A DNA stretch of 64,000 nucleotides, from NCBI GenBank assembly GCA_030652475.1, contig JAUSAO010000045.1, positions 27,484-91,483 on the forward strand, written 5' to 3'. The notes beneath the pieces were generated by a model, which saw only the letters and a list, made by a program, of their open reading frames with translations, did not search any database and was not told where the DNA came from. This DNA comes from Gallionella sp. (lineage in GTDB: Bacteria; Pseudomonadota; Gammaproteobacteria; Burkholderiales; Gallionellaceae). Position numbers and translations under genes: made by a program. The stretch's first letter is position 1, and the number at the start of each line of letters is the position of its first letter. Positions 10,508-19,808 of this stretch are shown piece after piece.

Positions 10508-10598
10508 TGGCGGAGAAGGGGGGATTCGAACCCCCGTTGGGATATTATCCCAAACACGCTTTCCAGGCGTGCGACTTAAACCACTCATCCACCTCTCC
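10508..10598 (-). tRNA. tRNA-Ser (anticodon GGA)
   Basis: On the minus strand the acceptor GGAGAGG pairs with CTTCTCC (one G-T pair), followed by discriminator G and an encoded CCA. The anticodon stem-loop centres on CTGGAAA (anticodon GGA, serine UCC/UCU). A long variable arm (TTTGGGATAATATCCCAA) confirms a type II tRNA. TTCGAAT in the T-loop is canonical. Confidence 0.97.
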
Positions 10599-10647
10599 GA
10601 AGGGCGCGCAGAATAAACCAGTTTGGCATTTACTGCAATCGGTATAT

Positions 10648-11421
10648 TCAGAAGTTATCCCGCCATATGCGTAATGCCGCGAATACGGCAGCCGGGATCG
10701 TGTCATTCAGGCCGTGCTGTTGCACGCGATGGATGATTGCGGGTTCGCTGCAGCGCAGGAAGGGGTTGGTGGCCTTTTCCAGTGCGATGGTGGAGGGGAC
10801 GCTGGGGAGTCCGGAGTCACGCAGTTGTTGGGTGGCGGCGATGCGTTGTTGTACGGCGGGGTTGTCGGGTTCGCATAACAGGGAAAAGCGCAGATTGGAC
10901 GCGGTGTATTCGTGGGAGCAGTACACCCGTGTGCTGCCGGGTAATCCGGAAAGACGTTGTAATGAGTGGTGCAGCTGTTCCAGCGTGCCCTCGAAGTTCC
11001 TGCCGCATCCCGCGCCAAACAGGACATCGCCGCAGAACAGGATTTCCGGTGCGGCGTTTGCTGCGAAGTAGGCGATGTGGTCATTCAGGTGGCCGGGTAC
11101 TGCAATGATGTCAAACTGCAGACCGAATGCATCCAGATTCAGCTCCTCACCATCACGCAAATCATGGCTGATGTGCGGATTTTTTTCATGTCGTCGTCCA
11201 TACACCGGCACGTTGTATACTGCGCGCAATTGGGCGATGCCACCGATGTGGTCGTGATGACGATGGGTGCAGAGAATGGCGGCCAGCGTCAGCCCTTGTT
11301 CCGTAAGAAACTCCAGTACGGGTATCGCATCACCGGGATCCACAACAACCGCCTGCTCGTCGTTGTGTATGGCCCAGATGTAGTTATCCTGCAGGGCGGG
11401 GATGGCGGTGATTTTGAACAT
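10648..11421 (-). CDS. gloB: Hydroxyacylglutathione hydrolase (glyoxalase II)
   Basis: The 257-residue metallo-beta-lactamase-fold enzyme hydrolyses S-D-lactoylglutathione to lactate and glutathione in methylglyoxal detoxification. The binuclear metal motif THRHHDHIGG is clear (about residues 53-62), with later ligands in PGHLNDH, FCGDVLFGAGCGR and YCSHEYT. The C-terminal NPFLRC segment is typical of the family. It is divergent from the methyltransferase-rnhA-dnaQ genes, the usual betaproteobacterial arrangement. Confidence 0.95.
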   Translation of the reverse strand: MFKITAIPALQDNYIWAIHNDEQAVVVDPGDAIPVLEFLTEQGLTLAAILCTHRHHDHIGGIAQLRAVYNVPVYGRRHEKNPHISHDLRDGEELNLDAFGLQFDIIAVPGHLNDHIAYFAANAAPEILFCGDVLFGAGCGRNFEGTLEQLHHSLQRLSGLPGSTRVYCSHEYTASNLRFSLLCEPDNPAVQQRIAATQQLRDSGLPSVPSTIALEKATNPFLRCSEPAIIHRVQQHGLNDTIPAAVFAALRIWRDNF

Positions 11422-11445
11422 AAGTCCTGAGAGAATGGGAATTGA

Positions 11446-12234
11446 GTGATGTCGGATTGTAAATCAACGGCGAAAAGTTTGAGCGTATGGTTTGCCACCG
11501 AGCAGGGTGGCTATGTGCTGGCGCGTGAGCAAGTCTGGTTTGATCATACGGTGAACGATATTTTTGGCTACAACGCGTTGCAACTGGGCTTGCCGGAGCA
11601 TGATTTTTTACGCAACAGTCGTATTCCTTTACGCATTGCTGGCGCGGATCAGGCGGGTGCGACAGTACGGTTATGCGGCGCTGAGTTGCCGATTGCCTGT
11701 GGGTGTCTGGATCTTGTGTCACTGCCGCATATTCTTGAGTTCGCCGAATATCCACACCAGATTTTGCGCGAGGTGGAGCGGGTGCTGAGACCGGAAGGCA
11801 GTCTAATTATCAGTGGCTTCAATCCGCACAGTTTGTGGGGTTTGCACCGACTGTTGGGCAGACGTCGTGGTTACCCGTGGTGCGGTCATTTTATTGCGCT
11901 GTCGCGTCTGAAAGACTGGCTGGCCTTGTTGGGGTTTGAGGTGGTGGAAGATCACTTTGCCGCCTATGCGCCTCCTTTTTACCAAAAAAAATGGCTGGAA
12001 CGTTGTGAATTTATGGAAGCGGCGGGTGAACGCTGGTGGGCGGTGAGTGGTGGTGTTTATTTTGTGCATGCGGTGAAGCGTGTGCCGGGTATGCGGCTGA
12101 TTAAACCCAGATGGAATGAGGGTCTGGTAAAGAAATTACTGCCGGCTACACCAAAACTGAATAACAAGATTCCGCAGCGTAACACTGTGGCCGAATGCAC
12201 GAAAATGATCGGGCCGGACGAAAACGACAAGTAA
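11446..12234 (+). CDS. SAM-dependent methyltransferase, class I
   Basis: The 262-residue protein has the Methyltransf_11-type segment SLPHILEFAEYPHQILREVERVLRPEGSLIISGFNPHSLWGL in its middle, corresponding to post-motif I to motif III. The N-terminal glycine-rich motif is weak. This family lies between gloB and rnhA in many beta- and gammaproteobacteria; its substrate is not established. Start ATG at 11446 lies 24 bases from the divergent gloB start, so promoters overlap. Confidence 0.8.
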   Translation: MMSDCKSTAKSLSVWFATEQGGYVLAREQVWFDHTVNDIFGYNALQLGLPEHDFLRNSRIPLRIAGADQAGATVRLCGAELPIACGCLDLVSLPHILEFAEYPHQILREVERVLRPEGSLIISGFNPHSLWGLHRLLGRRRGYPWCGHFIALSRLKDWLALLGFEVVEDHFAAYAPPFYQKKWLERCEFMEAAGERWWAVSGGVYFVHAVKRVPGMRLIKPRWNEGLVKKLLPATPKLNNKIPQRNTVAECTKMIGPDENDK

Positions 12235-12256
12235 TAACGATAGACAGGTTTAATAA

Positions 12257-12712
12257 ATGAATGAAGAAATTGTGGATATATACACTGACGGGGCGTGCAA
12301 GGGCAATCCCGGCGTGGGCGGCTGGGGTGCGTTGTTGCGGAGCAAGGGGAAGGAGCGCGAATTGTTCGGTGGCGAAGTGCATACCACCAACAACCGCATG
12401 GAAATGATGGGGGCGATTTCGGCACTGGAAGCATTGACGCGGCGCTGTCACGTACGGCTGCATACCGACTCCAAATATGTGCATCAGGGCATCACCGTCT
12501 GGCTGGCCGGCTGGAAGCTGCGCGGCTGGAAGACGGCGGACAAGAAACCGGTCAAGAACGAGGATCTGTGGCGCAGGCTGGATGCACTTGCGGCGCAACA
12601 CGAAATCGAATGGTTGTGGGTCAAGGGGCACGCCGGACATGTGGAGAATGAGCGTGCCGATGTGCTGGCCAACAGAGGCGTGGAAATGATTCAAGGACAG
12701 AGCAATGCGTAA
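12257..12712 (+). CDS. rnhA: Ribonuclease HI
   Basis: The 151-residue enzyme removes RNA from RNA-DNA hybrids. The catalytic carboxylates lie in [34 protein letters not shown] and the C-terminal [11 protein letters not shown]. Length matches E. coli RnhA. It overlaps dnaQ by 8 bases, a conserved pairing. Confidence 0.96.
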   Translation: MNEEIVDIYTDGACKGNPGVGGWGALLRSKGKERELFGGEVHTTNNRMEMMGAISALEALTRRCHVRLHTDSKYVHQGITVWLAGWKLRGWKTADKKPVKNEDLWRRLDALAAQHEIEWLWVKGHAGHVENERADVLANRGVEMIQGQSNA

Positions 12713-13406
12713 GATCGTACTCGATACCGAAACAACCGGACTGGACCCCAGACGCGGCCACAGGATCATAGAGATAGCCGCGATTGAGCTGGATGGGCGC
12801 AAAGTCTCCAAACGGCATTTCCATCATTATCTGGATCCTGAACGTGAAGTGGATGAGGAGGCCGCTCGCGTACACGGTTTTACCTGGGATATGCTCAAAG
12901 GCAGAACCAAGTTTGCCGACATCGCGAGCAGCTTTCTGGAATTCATTGAAGGTGCAGAATTGATGGCGCATAACGCGCCATTCGACATGAGTTTTATCAA
13001 CAACGAACTGCGCTTGCTGAATCTGCCGCCCCTGCAAAATCCGGTAGTCGATACGCTCAAGCTGGCGCGTGAAATGCATCCCGGAAAGAAGAACGGTCTG
13101 GATGCCCTGTGCAGCCGTTATGAGATAGACAACACGCATCGCGCACTGCACGGTGCGTTGCTGGATACCGAACTGCTCGCCGAAGTGTATTTCGCGATGA
13201 CGCGCGGACAGGAGAGTCTGCTTGGTGATGACACGGCCACGGTAATCCGTCAGCCTGCCGTACTGAGCACGGATGCATCGCGTCCCAGGTTGCGGGTATT
13301 ACAGCCCGGCGCTGATGAGTTGGCTGTCCACGCACAACAACTGATAGATATAGACAAGGCCAGCAAGGGTGCCTGCTTGTGGACGCAGCTGGAAGGCGCG
13401 GCATGA
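12705..13406 (+). CDS. dnaQ: DNA polymerase III epsilon subunit (3'-5' exonuclease)
   Basis: The 233-residue DEDDh exonuclease has Exo[12 protein letters not shown] (residues 5-15), ExoII around [17 protein letters not shown] and ExoIII with [18 protein letters not shown]. It is the proofreading subunit of the replicative polymerase. The C-terminal tail, which binds alpha, is short but present. It overlaps the following relic by 4 bases. Confidence 0.95.
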   Translation: MRKIVLDTETTGLDPRRGHRIIEIAAIELDGRKVSKRHFHHYLDPEREVDEEAARVHGFTWDMLKGRTKFADIASSFLEFIEGAELMAHNAPFDMSFINNELRLLNLPPLQNPVVDTLKLAREMHPGKKNGLDALCSRYEIDNTHRALHGALLDTELLAEVYFAMTRGQESLLGDDTATVIRQPAVLSTDASRPRLRVLQPGADELAVHAQQLIDIDKASKGACLWTQLEGAA

Positions 13407-14010
13407 CTAGCTGGACACGGCGTGTTGCGGTTACTTTGGGTGTCGTGTTGTTACTGTATGCAGCCGCATGCGGCTATATGTGGGCCACCCAGATGGAGCA
13501 GGTATTTGAGCCCACGGCCGACTGGCAAACCACGCCGGATCGCATGGGCATGAAATATGATGCATTGCGCATTCTGGCAAATATTTGATCAAGCAACGCG
13601 GTAGTCAGCCGGGAAAAACTTTTATTTATGGACATTCGCTGGGCGGGACGATTGCGATCGACCTCGCGGTGCACCATCCGGAGGCGGCGGGGCTGATCAC
13701 CGAAAGCACGTTTACTTCGATGCAGGCGATGGGTGAGCGGGATTACGCTTTTCTGCCGATAGCTTATTTGCTTCATCAGCGTTTCGCCTCCTTGCAAAAA
13801 GTGCCGCAACTTAAAATACCGGTGCTGTTCATTCACGGCACATAGGATAAAAAAGTACCTGTTGCGATGGCCAGTGAACTTTATGCTGCCGCACCCAGAC
13901 CCGCCACGCTGCTGCTGATCGAAGGCGGAGAGCACAACAACAGTGGTGCTATCGGCTGGGTCGAATATCGCAGTGCGCTGTCTGCTTTCATCAAGCAAAA
14001 CGCACGCTGA
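13403..14010 (+). pseudogene. Broken alpha/beta hydrolase (serine hydrolase) gene
   Basis: An N-terminal membrane anchor (VTLGVVLLLYAAACGYMWA) and a start of the mature domain end prematurely at about 13588. The downstream segment 13585-13845 carries the nucleophile elbow IYGHSLGGT and then stops at TAG (13843-13845) inside the sequence HGT-stop-DKKVP. The same frame continues to 14010 with the histidine region EGGEHNN. The oxyanion/early core region (roughly 70-80 residues expected after the N-terminal piece) is missing. Together these indicate internal deletion plus a nonsense mutation; a sequencing error alone would not explain both. Confidence 0.8.
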
Positions 14011-14131
14011 GTTAAAAAAGACCATATAATCCGCAGATTACGCAGAATAAAACACGCTTTTGGCGTCAATTTGTCCAGCACCCTCAATAATCAACCAGAA
14101 AGACGCCCGCTCAGGGCTGTACGGAACAACC

Positions 14132-15343
14132 ATGAAATCAGATGTCATCATTATCGGTTCGGGCGCAGCAGGCCTGATGTGTGCACTCCAGGCCGGCCTG
14201 CGCGGCCGCTCAGTGGTCTTGCTCGATCACGCCAAGAAGCTGGCGGAAAAAATCCGCATCTCCGGCGGCGGGCATTGCAACTTCACCAATATCAACACTC
14301 GGCCGGAGAATTTTATTTCCGCAAATCCGCATTTTTGTCGCTCGGCATTGGCACGCTACACGCCGAATGATTTCATTGCGCTGCTGCAAAAGCACAATAT
14401 CGGCTTCCACGAAAAAACGCTGGGTCAATTGTTCTGCGATGACGAGTCCGAAGTGATTATTGCCATGTTGCGCAGCGAATGCGATGCGGCAGGGGTTAAG
14501 CGCTTCATGAGCTGCGATATCGAAGAAATTAAACATACGCCTTACGCTGCGGATGCGGATGCGGGTATCGGCAAGAAGGCGAAGTTTTATGTGAGCACCT
14601 CGCGCGGTGAATTCGAGGCGGTATCGCTGGTGATCGCCACCGGCGGCCTGTCCATACCCAAGACGGGTGCGACACCTTACGGTTATCACGTTGCCGAACA
14701 GTTCGGCGTGCCGATCACCAAGCTCAAGGCAGGGCTGGTGCCGCTGACCTTCGCACCGGATGAATGGAAGCCGTATGCGGACCTGACCGGCGTTTCGTTC
14801 CCGGCCATCGTCACCACCGGCAAGCAGTCATTTCGCGAAGACTTGCTGGTCACGCATCGCGGCTTAAGCGGCCCGGTGATCTTGCAGGCCTCTTCCTATT
14901 GGCAGCCGGGCGAGGCGCTGCATATCAATTTGTTGCCCGATCTGGATATGGTGAGCGTGCTCGATGAGCACAAGACCAGCAAAAAACAGCTCTCCAATTT
15001 TCTGACGCAATGGTTCCCGAAGAGCTTTTCAGATGTATGGTGCGAAGATAATAATGCTTTTGAAAACAAACCATTGAATCAATATAATGATAAGCAACGT
15101 AAAGTCATCGCAGCGCAGTTGCACGACTGGCAGGTGACGCCGTCCGGCACCATGGGCTATACCAAGGCCGAGGTTACCTGCGGCGGTATCGATACTCAGG
15201 CGCTGTCCTCCAAGACCATGGAATGCAACGATGTTCCGGGTCTGTATTTCATCGGCGAAGTGGTGGATGTGACCGGGCAACTGGGTGGCTACAATTTCCA
15301 GTGGGCCTGGGCTTCCGGCTACGCTGCGGGTCAGGCGGTATAA
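14132..15343 (+). CDS. BaiN/HI0933-type NAD(P)/FAD-dependent oxidoreductase
   Basis: The 403-residue flavoprotein begins MKSDVIIIGSGAAGLMCALQAG, a Rossmann FAD-binding motif. ISGGGHCNFTNIN and the C-terminal PGLYFIGEVVDVTGQLGGYNFQWAWASGYAAG are the signatures of the HI0933/YhiN family. Function is uncertain; some members reduce bile-acid intermediates, others are uncharacterised. I chose ATG 14132 because the usual N terminus starts there; the frame is open further upstream. Confidence 0.87.
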   Translation: MKSDVIIIGSGAAGLMCALQAGLRGRSVVLLDHAKKLAEKIRISGGGHCNFTNINTRPENFISANPHFCRSALARYTPNDFIALLQKHNIGFHEKTLGQLFCDDESEVIIAMLRSECDAAGVKRFMSCDIEEIKHTPYAADADAGIGKKAKFYVSTSRGEFEAVSLVIATGGLSIPKTGATPYGYHVAEQFGVPITKLKAGLVPLTFAPDEWKPYADLTGVSFPAIVTTGKQSFREDLLVTHRGLSGPVILQASSYWQPGEALHINLLPDLDMVSVLDEHKTSKKQLSNFLTQWFPKSFSDVWCEDNNAFENKPLNQYNDKQRKVIAAQLHDWQVTPSGTMGYTKAEVTCGGIDTQALSSKTMECNDVPGLYFIGEVVDVTGQLGGYNFQWAWASGYAAGQAV

Positions 15344-15345
15344 AT

Positions 15346-15663
15346 ATGGCACGCCTGCTGATCTCCAGTTCGCCCAGCCTGCCAGGCAGGATCATAGGGC
15401 TGATCGTCACTGCCGCCCTGATTGTGCTGGGGCTGATGTTTTCGATGGTGCTGATCGCGCTCATCGCGGTCGTCGGATTGATCGCAGGGGGTTATCTGTG
15501 GTGGAAGACCCGCACGCTGCGCAAACAGATGCGCGAACACCAGCAGTCAATGCGGGGGGCGGCAAACGATGCGGACGCATTCAAGGGCGAGGTCTTTGAG
15601 GGCGAGATCATCGAAGGCGAAGTGATTTGCAAGGTTGTGAGTCTGGAAGAGAACAGGCGCTGA
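15346..15663 (+). CDS. Small membrane protein, unknown function
   Basis: The 105-residue protein has one or two hydrophobic helices (about 14-52: IIGLIVTAALIVLGLMFSMVL and ALIAVVGLIAGGYLWW), a basic segment KTRTLRKQMREH and an acidic C terminus with a repeated GEV/GEI pattern (KGEVFEGEIIEGEVI). It starts 2 bases after the preceding oxidoreductase gene, suggesting cotranscription. I do not recognise a named family. Confidence 0.7.
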   Translation: MARLLISSSPSLPGRIIGLIVTAALIVLGLMFSMVLIALIAVVGLIAGGYLWWKTRTLRKQMREHQQSMRGAANDADAFKGEVFEGEIIEGEVICKVVSLEENRR

Positions 15664-15708
15664 TCGTTATTATTCGGGGATCGGTATTGTTTCCATACGC
15701 AACCATTT

Positions 15709-16284
15709 TCATGCCGGACCGAAATTCATTCCTATCGACAGGCGTCTTTCGTCGCTTTGGTTGCTGCTCACCGAGTGCAAGACTGCGGGAGCAAAAAATA
15801 CGAACATGCCGGATTCCGGTGTAACTTCTGTTTGACTGTGGCGGTCATGGATGATCAGGCTTCCCGACCTTTCAGGAACATTAATGTAATAGACAGCCGA
15901 TAGAAGTTCGTCGTATTCGTCGTGGTCATGCTTGCTCGTGGACTGCCCCGGCCCCATGTCATTAAACCAGAATCCACGTTTTAATGCCTGTTCCGGCAAT
16001 CCCAGCAGATTCGCTGCAAAAATTGTTGCCTGCGTCAGCACCTGCACGAGTGCGGGGATGCGCTCATGATCGAGATACAGGTTCTCAAAGCGCCCGCCGA
16101 AAAAATGGCTGCGTCGCAGTATATCCTGATCCCGCAAGCTGCCATAGCCGTCCATGATTTGCCGATTGATTGCCTCGGCCTCTGGAAGAAAGCCGATGTG
16201 TATGCTTGAGTTCTGTGTGAGCGTCGAAGTCATTTGCATATTTGCAGCGGTTATTAACGAGGCGTGTTCATTCTTTGTCATCAT
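15709..16284 (-). CDS. Putative 2-oxoglutarate/Fe(II)-dependent oxygenase
   Basis: The 191-residue protein resembles the putative 2OG-Fe(II) oxygenase family. KHDHDEYDELLSAVYYINVP contains a possible HxD metal pair, MFVFFAPAVLHSV supplies the distal histidine, and RRLSIGMNF the 2-oxoglutarate-binding arginine. The substrate is unknown. It overlaps the end of the phosphohexomutase gene by 17 bases, so the two are coexpressed. ATG codons at 16284 and 16281 are both possible starts. Confidence 0.7.
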   Translation of the reverse strand: MMTKNEHASLITAANMQMTSTLTQNSSIHIGFLPEAEAINRQIMDGYGSLRDQDILRRSHFFGGRFENLYLDHERIPALVQVLTQATIFAANLLGLPEQALKRGFWFNDMGPGQSTSKHDHDEYDELLSAVYYINVPERSGSLIIHDRHSQTEVTPESGMFVFFAPAVLHSVSSNQSDERRLSIGMNFGPA

Positions 16285-17713
16285 GTCGATCTCGAATCCG
16301 TGCCAGCACGGTGTGCACTAGGTGCATCGCCCGTTCCGGGGTCGCTGCCTCACAATAACAGCGCAATTCCGGCGCGTTGCCGGATGGTCGCAGGTGGACG
16401 ATTTCAGTGTTATCGAAGCTGATACGCAGCCCGTCCGTGGTATTGCAATCAAGCTGTTTTGCATCGTCGGGCGCCAGGTAACGCTGCAATGCCTGCGGGT
16501 CGTTGGTGAGTTCCAGTAGTAACTGACGACTGCTCGCCACCGGGAAATTTTGCAGCCGGTCGCTGGCGGTGTAGCGGGCGGGCAAACCTTGCATCAGAGA
16601 TGAAACCTTGCCGTTGACCTCGCGCGCAGCCGCAAGGACAGCCAGTGCAGGCAGGACGGCATCGCGGGTGGGTAGCGGTTCGAGTTTTCTCCCGTCACGC
16701 GCAAAGCGCGAACCGACCAGAAAGCCGCCATTAGCCTCAAAGCCGACCACTGCATCGTCGATGCCACAAGCGACTTCCTCCATACCGGCAATCACATAGG
16801 GCGAGCCGATACGGGTGCGCAGCACGGTCTCAAACGCACCGCAAAGTTCGATGGCCGTGTTGCAACTGACCGGCACGACCACTTTTTTTGCACCCAGATA
16901 ACGCGCGCAGATCAGGCCGACGATATCGCCGCGCAGCCAGCTGCCGGTTTCATCGGAGATTAGCGGTCTGTCGCCATCGCCGTCAGTCGAAATGATGGCG
17001 TCGAAATGGTGTTCTGCCGCCCAGTCTTTGCCCCTTTGAATATCCACTTCAGCGACCGCTTCGGTATCGATAGGCACGAATTGTTCGGTGCGACCGAGCG
17101 AGGTGACTTCAGCACCCAGCCCTTCCAGAATTCGCCTCAAAACATCGCGCGCTACGCTGGAATGCTCGTACACGCCCAGGCGCATGCCCTTGAAATATTG
17201 CCCCGGAAAGAAATCCAGATAGCGCTGTACGAATTTTTGCAGCGCGGCAAGATGCACATCGGGCAAGGTGCCAGTGACCGGGTTGATTTGTACGATGGCA
17301 TCACTGATCGCCAGCTCGTCTGCCTTGGTGATTTCGCCATCAGGCCGGTAAAACTTGATGCCGTTGCGGTCAAACGGGATGTGGCTGCCGGTGACCATGA
17401 TGGCGGGAATGCCTTCGTTTTGTGCATACAGCGCCAGTGCGGGCGTGGGCAGTGCGCCGCAATAGTCAACGGTGATTCCTCGTGATTGCAGGGCGGAGGC
17501 ACAAGCTGTCGCGATGCGCGGGCTGCTGGGCCGTAAATCGATCCCCAGTGCCACGCGCGTAACCGCAAAAGATTGACTGATGACTGACAGAAACGCTGCC
17601 GCATAGGCGGCGCAGACTTCATCCGTCATTGCGCTCACCAGACCGCGCGCACCGCTGGTGCCGAAGGCCACGCCACTGTTGTCCATTACATCGCTGATTT
17701 TGACTGTTTTCAA
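16268..17713 (-). CDS. Phosphohexomutase (phosphomannomutase/phosphoglucosamine mutase-like)
   Basis: The 481-residue alpha-D-phosphohexomutase has the N-terminal FGTSGARG, the active-site serine loop VTGSHIPFDRNGIKFY (a variant of TASHNP), the metal-binding loop STDGDGDRPLI and the C-terminal phosphate-binding segment RPSGNAPELRCY. It would interconvert hexose 6- and 1-phosphates for polysaccharide or nucleotide-sugar synthesis. Exact substrate cannot be read from sequence. Confidence 0.85.
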   Translation of the reverse strand: MKTVKISDVMDNSGVAFGTSGARGLVSAMTDEVCAAYAAAFLSVISQSFAVTRVALGIDLRPSSPRIATACASALQSRGITVDYCGALPTPALALYAQNEGIPAIMVTGSHIPFDRNGIKFYRPDGEITKADELAISDAIVQINPVTGTLPDVHLAALQKFVQRYLDFFPGQYFKGMRLGVYEHSSVARDVLRRILEGLGAEVTSLGRTEQFVPIDTEAVAEVDIQRGKDWAAEHHFDAIISTDGDGDRPLISDETGSWLRGDIVGLICARYLGAKKVVVPVSCNTAIELCGAFETVLRTRIGSPYVIAGMEEVACGIDDAVVGFEANGGFLVGSRFARDGRKLEPLPTRDAVLPALAVLAAAREVNGKVSSLMQGLPARYTASDRLQNFPVASSRQLLLELTNDPQALQRYLAPDDAKQLDCNTTDGLRISFDNTEIVHLRPSGNAPELRCYCEAATPERAMHLVHTVLARIRDRHDDKE

Positions 17714-17847
17714 TTACATTGCTCCCACTTTGTCGGCAAAGGCTGCTTTTGCGGCGCAGCATGTGCCGGCCATTGTACCGCGACTGTCTATTCCGGATTT
17801 GGTGTTATAGTATAGCCGCTTTGCTATATCTAATTTTTAGGGGAGTG

Positions 17848-18456
17848 ATGATGCGTACCTTATGGCTGGTTTTGCTCACTTTGCTGCTCACAGGCTGCGG
17901 CTACAACACTTTTCAGACTAGCGACGAGCAGATCAAGGCGAGCTGGGCCGAGGTACTCAACCAGTATCAGCGCCGCTCCGACCTGATTCCCAATCTGGTG
18001 AATACCGTCAAGGGATATGCCGCGCATGAAAAAGACGTACTGCTGGGGGTGACTGAAGCGCGCGCCCGGGTCGGCAGTATTCAGGCCAGTCCTGAGCTGA
18101 TCAACGATCCCGAAGCATTTGCCAGATTTCAGGCAGCCCAGGGGCAGCTGACTTCCGCGCTGAGCCGTTTGCTGGTGGTGTCCGAGAATTACCCGCAACT
18201 CAAATCCGATCAGAATTTCCGCGATCTGCAGGCGCAACTGGAAGGCACGGAAAACCGCGTCACCGTGGCGCGCAACCGTTACATCAAGGCGGTGCAGGAG
18301 TACAACGTCGCAGTACGTTCTTTCCCCAGCAATCTGACTGCGATGATTTTCAGCTACACGGTGAAGCCGTCTTTCACGGTTGAAAACGAGCAGGCCATTT
18401 CCCACGCGCCTACCGTGGATTTCAACGCACCCAGTCCTGCACCCGCCGCAAAATGA
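17848..18456 (+). CDS. LemA family lipoprotein
   Basis: The 202-residue protein starts at ATG 17848 (ATGATG after a GGGGAG site); the frame is open further upstream but without a signal. A lipobox LTGC puts Cys17 as the lipid anchor. The LemA core is clear: ASWAEVLNQYQRRSDLIPNLVNTVKGYAAHE and NRYIKAVQEYNVAVRSFPSN. LemA proteins are found with TPM-domain proteins, as here; the function is not settled. The stop overlaps the next start by 4 bases. Confidence 0.92.
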   Translation: MMRTLWLVLLTLLLTGCGYNTFQTSDEQIKASWAEVLNQYQRRSDLIPNLVNTVKGYAAHEKDVLLGVTEARARVGSIQASPELINDPEAFARFQAAQGQLTSALSRLLVVSENYPQLKSDQNFRDLQAQLEGTENRVTVARNRYIKAVQEYNVAVRSFPSNLTAMIFSYTVKPSFTVENEQAISHAPTVDFNAPSPAPAAK

Positions 18457-19286
18457 AAATCCTGTGTGCGCGAGTCTTACTGCTTGCGCTGCTGTTAGTC
18501 GGGGTAGCACACGCCGAGGTGTCGGTGCCTGCATTATCGCAGCGCGTTACCGACCTGACCGCGACGCTGGATGCTCAGCAAATCCAGACGCTGGACGCGC
18601 GTCTAGCGGTATTCGAGGCACAGAAGGGCGCGCAGCTTGCCGTACTCATCATCCCCACCACGCAAGCTGAAACCATAGAGCAATACGGCATACGCGTAGT
18701 CGATGCGTGGCAGCTCGGGCGTAAAGGGGTGGATGATGGCGCGCTGTTGCTGGTTGCCAAGGATGACCGCACTGTGCGCATCGAGGTGGGTTACGGCCTG
18801 GAAGGTGCGCTCAACGATGCCACCGCGCACCGTATCATCGATGAGATTATCGTCCCGCATTTCAAAACCGGCGGGTTTTATCAGGGTATCGATGCGGGCA
18901 TATCGGCAATGGTGCAGGTGATGAGCGGTGAGCCCTTGCCTGAGCCCAAACAATCCGTCGAAAAACAGGACTATGAATCGCTGATGTTTATGGGGTTCGT
19001 GATCGCGGTGGCGCTGGGCGGCATGCTGCGTGCGATGCTGGGGCGATTCCCGGCGGCGCTGCTGGTCGGTGGTGTGCTGGGCGGGCTGGCCTGGCTGATC
19101 GTGGCATCCGGAGTGATCGCGCTGTTCGCAGGTATGGCGGCATTCGTGTTCGTGCTGCTCGGCGGTGGACGCGGCTTCGGTGGTCATGGCGGCGGGTATG
19201 GCGGAGGTGGTGGATACGGTGGAGGAGGCGGGTTTGGCGGCGGAGGAGGCGGGTTTGGTGGAGGCGGTGCCTCGGGGCGGTGGTGA
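18453..19286 (+). CDS. TPM-domain (YgcG-like) membrane protein with glycine-rich tail
   Basis: The 277-residue protein has a signal peptide, a TPM domain (about 20-155, with DLTATLDAQQIQTLDARLAVFE and RIEVGYGLEGALNDATAHRII), two or three membrane helices (about 185-232) and a tail of GGG/GGY repeats. The tail is typical of this family. It is the middle gene of a lemA-TPM-TPM operon. Confidence 0.88.
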   Translation: MKILCARVLLLALLLVGVAHAEVSVPALSQRVTDLTATLDAQQIQTLDARLAVFEAQKGAQLAVLIIPTTQAETIEQYGIRVVDAWQLGRKGVDDGALLLVAKDDRTVRIEVGYGLEGALNDATAHRIIDEIIVPHFKTGGFYQGIDAGISAMVQVMSGEPLPEPKQSVEKQDYESLMFMGFVIAVALGGMLRAMLGRFPAALLVGGVLGGLAWLIVASGVIALFAGMAAFVFVLLGGGRGFGGHGGGYGGGGGYGGGGGFGGGGGGFGGGGASGRW

Positions 19287-19287
19287 T

Positions 19288-19785
19288 ATGAATATACGGC
19301 GCATCATCAAGCATTTATCAACGGGTCGCGCGTCGGTGCGCCGTGCATTCCCGCGCCAGACACTAAACCTGATTGAAGACGCCATCCGCACAACCGAGAC
19401 CCGGCACGACGGGCAAATCCGCTTTGCAGTCGAGCCTGCGCTGGAGCTGGCACCGCTGCTGGATGGTCAAACTGCCCGGCAACGTGCGATTGAGGTGTTC
19501 TCCGAGTTACATGTCTGGGATACCGAGCACAATAACGGCGTGCTGATCTATCTGCTGCTGGCAGACAGGGATGTTGAAATCGTCGCCGACCGCGGCATTC
19601 ACGTGAAGCTAGGAACCGAGGTCTGGGAGGCGATATGCCAGCAGATGGAAGCGGCGTTTCGTGCAGGCCAATTTGAAGCGGGGGTGTTGAACGGGCTGCA
19701 AGCGGTGGGGGAACATCTGGCGCGCCACTTTCCGGCGCGCAATGATCAGTTCAATGAAATTCCGGATAGCCCGGTCTTGTTGTAG
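19288..19785 (+). CDS. TPM-domain protein, soluble
   Basis: The 165-residue protein starts at ATG 19288, one base after the previous stop. ETRHDGQIRFAVEPALEL, VWDTEHNNGVLIYLLLADRDVEIVADRGIH and the C-terminal half match the second, membrane-free TPM protein that follows lemA in many betaproteobacteria. No signal peptide is evident. Role unknown, presumably acting with the LemA and YgcG-like partners. Confidence 0.85.
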   Translation: MNIRRIIKHLSTGRASVRRAFPRQTLNLIEDAIRTTETRHDGQIRFAVEPALELAPLLDGQTARQRAIEVFSELHVWDTEHNNGVLIYLLLADRDVEIVADRGIHVKLGTEVWEAICQQMEAAFRAGQFEAGVLNGLQAVGEHLARHFPARNDQFNEIPDSPVLL

Positions 19786-19808
19786 CTAACCGAACCCTGC
19801 GCGCGGAT

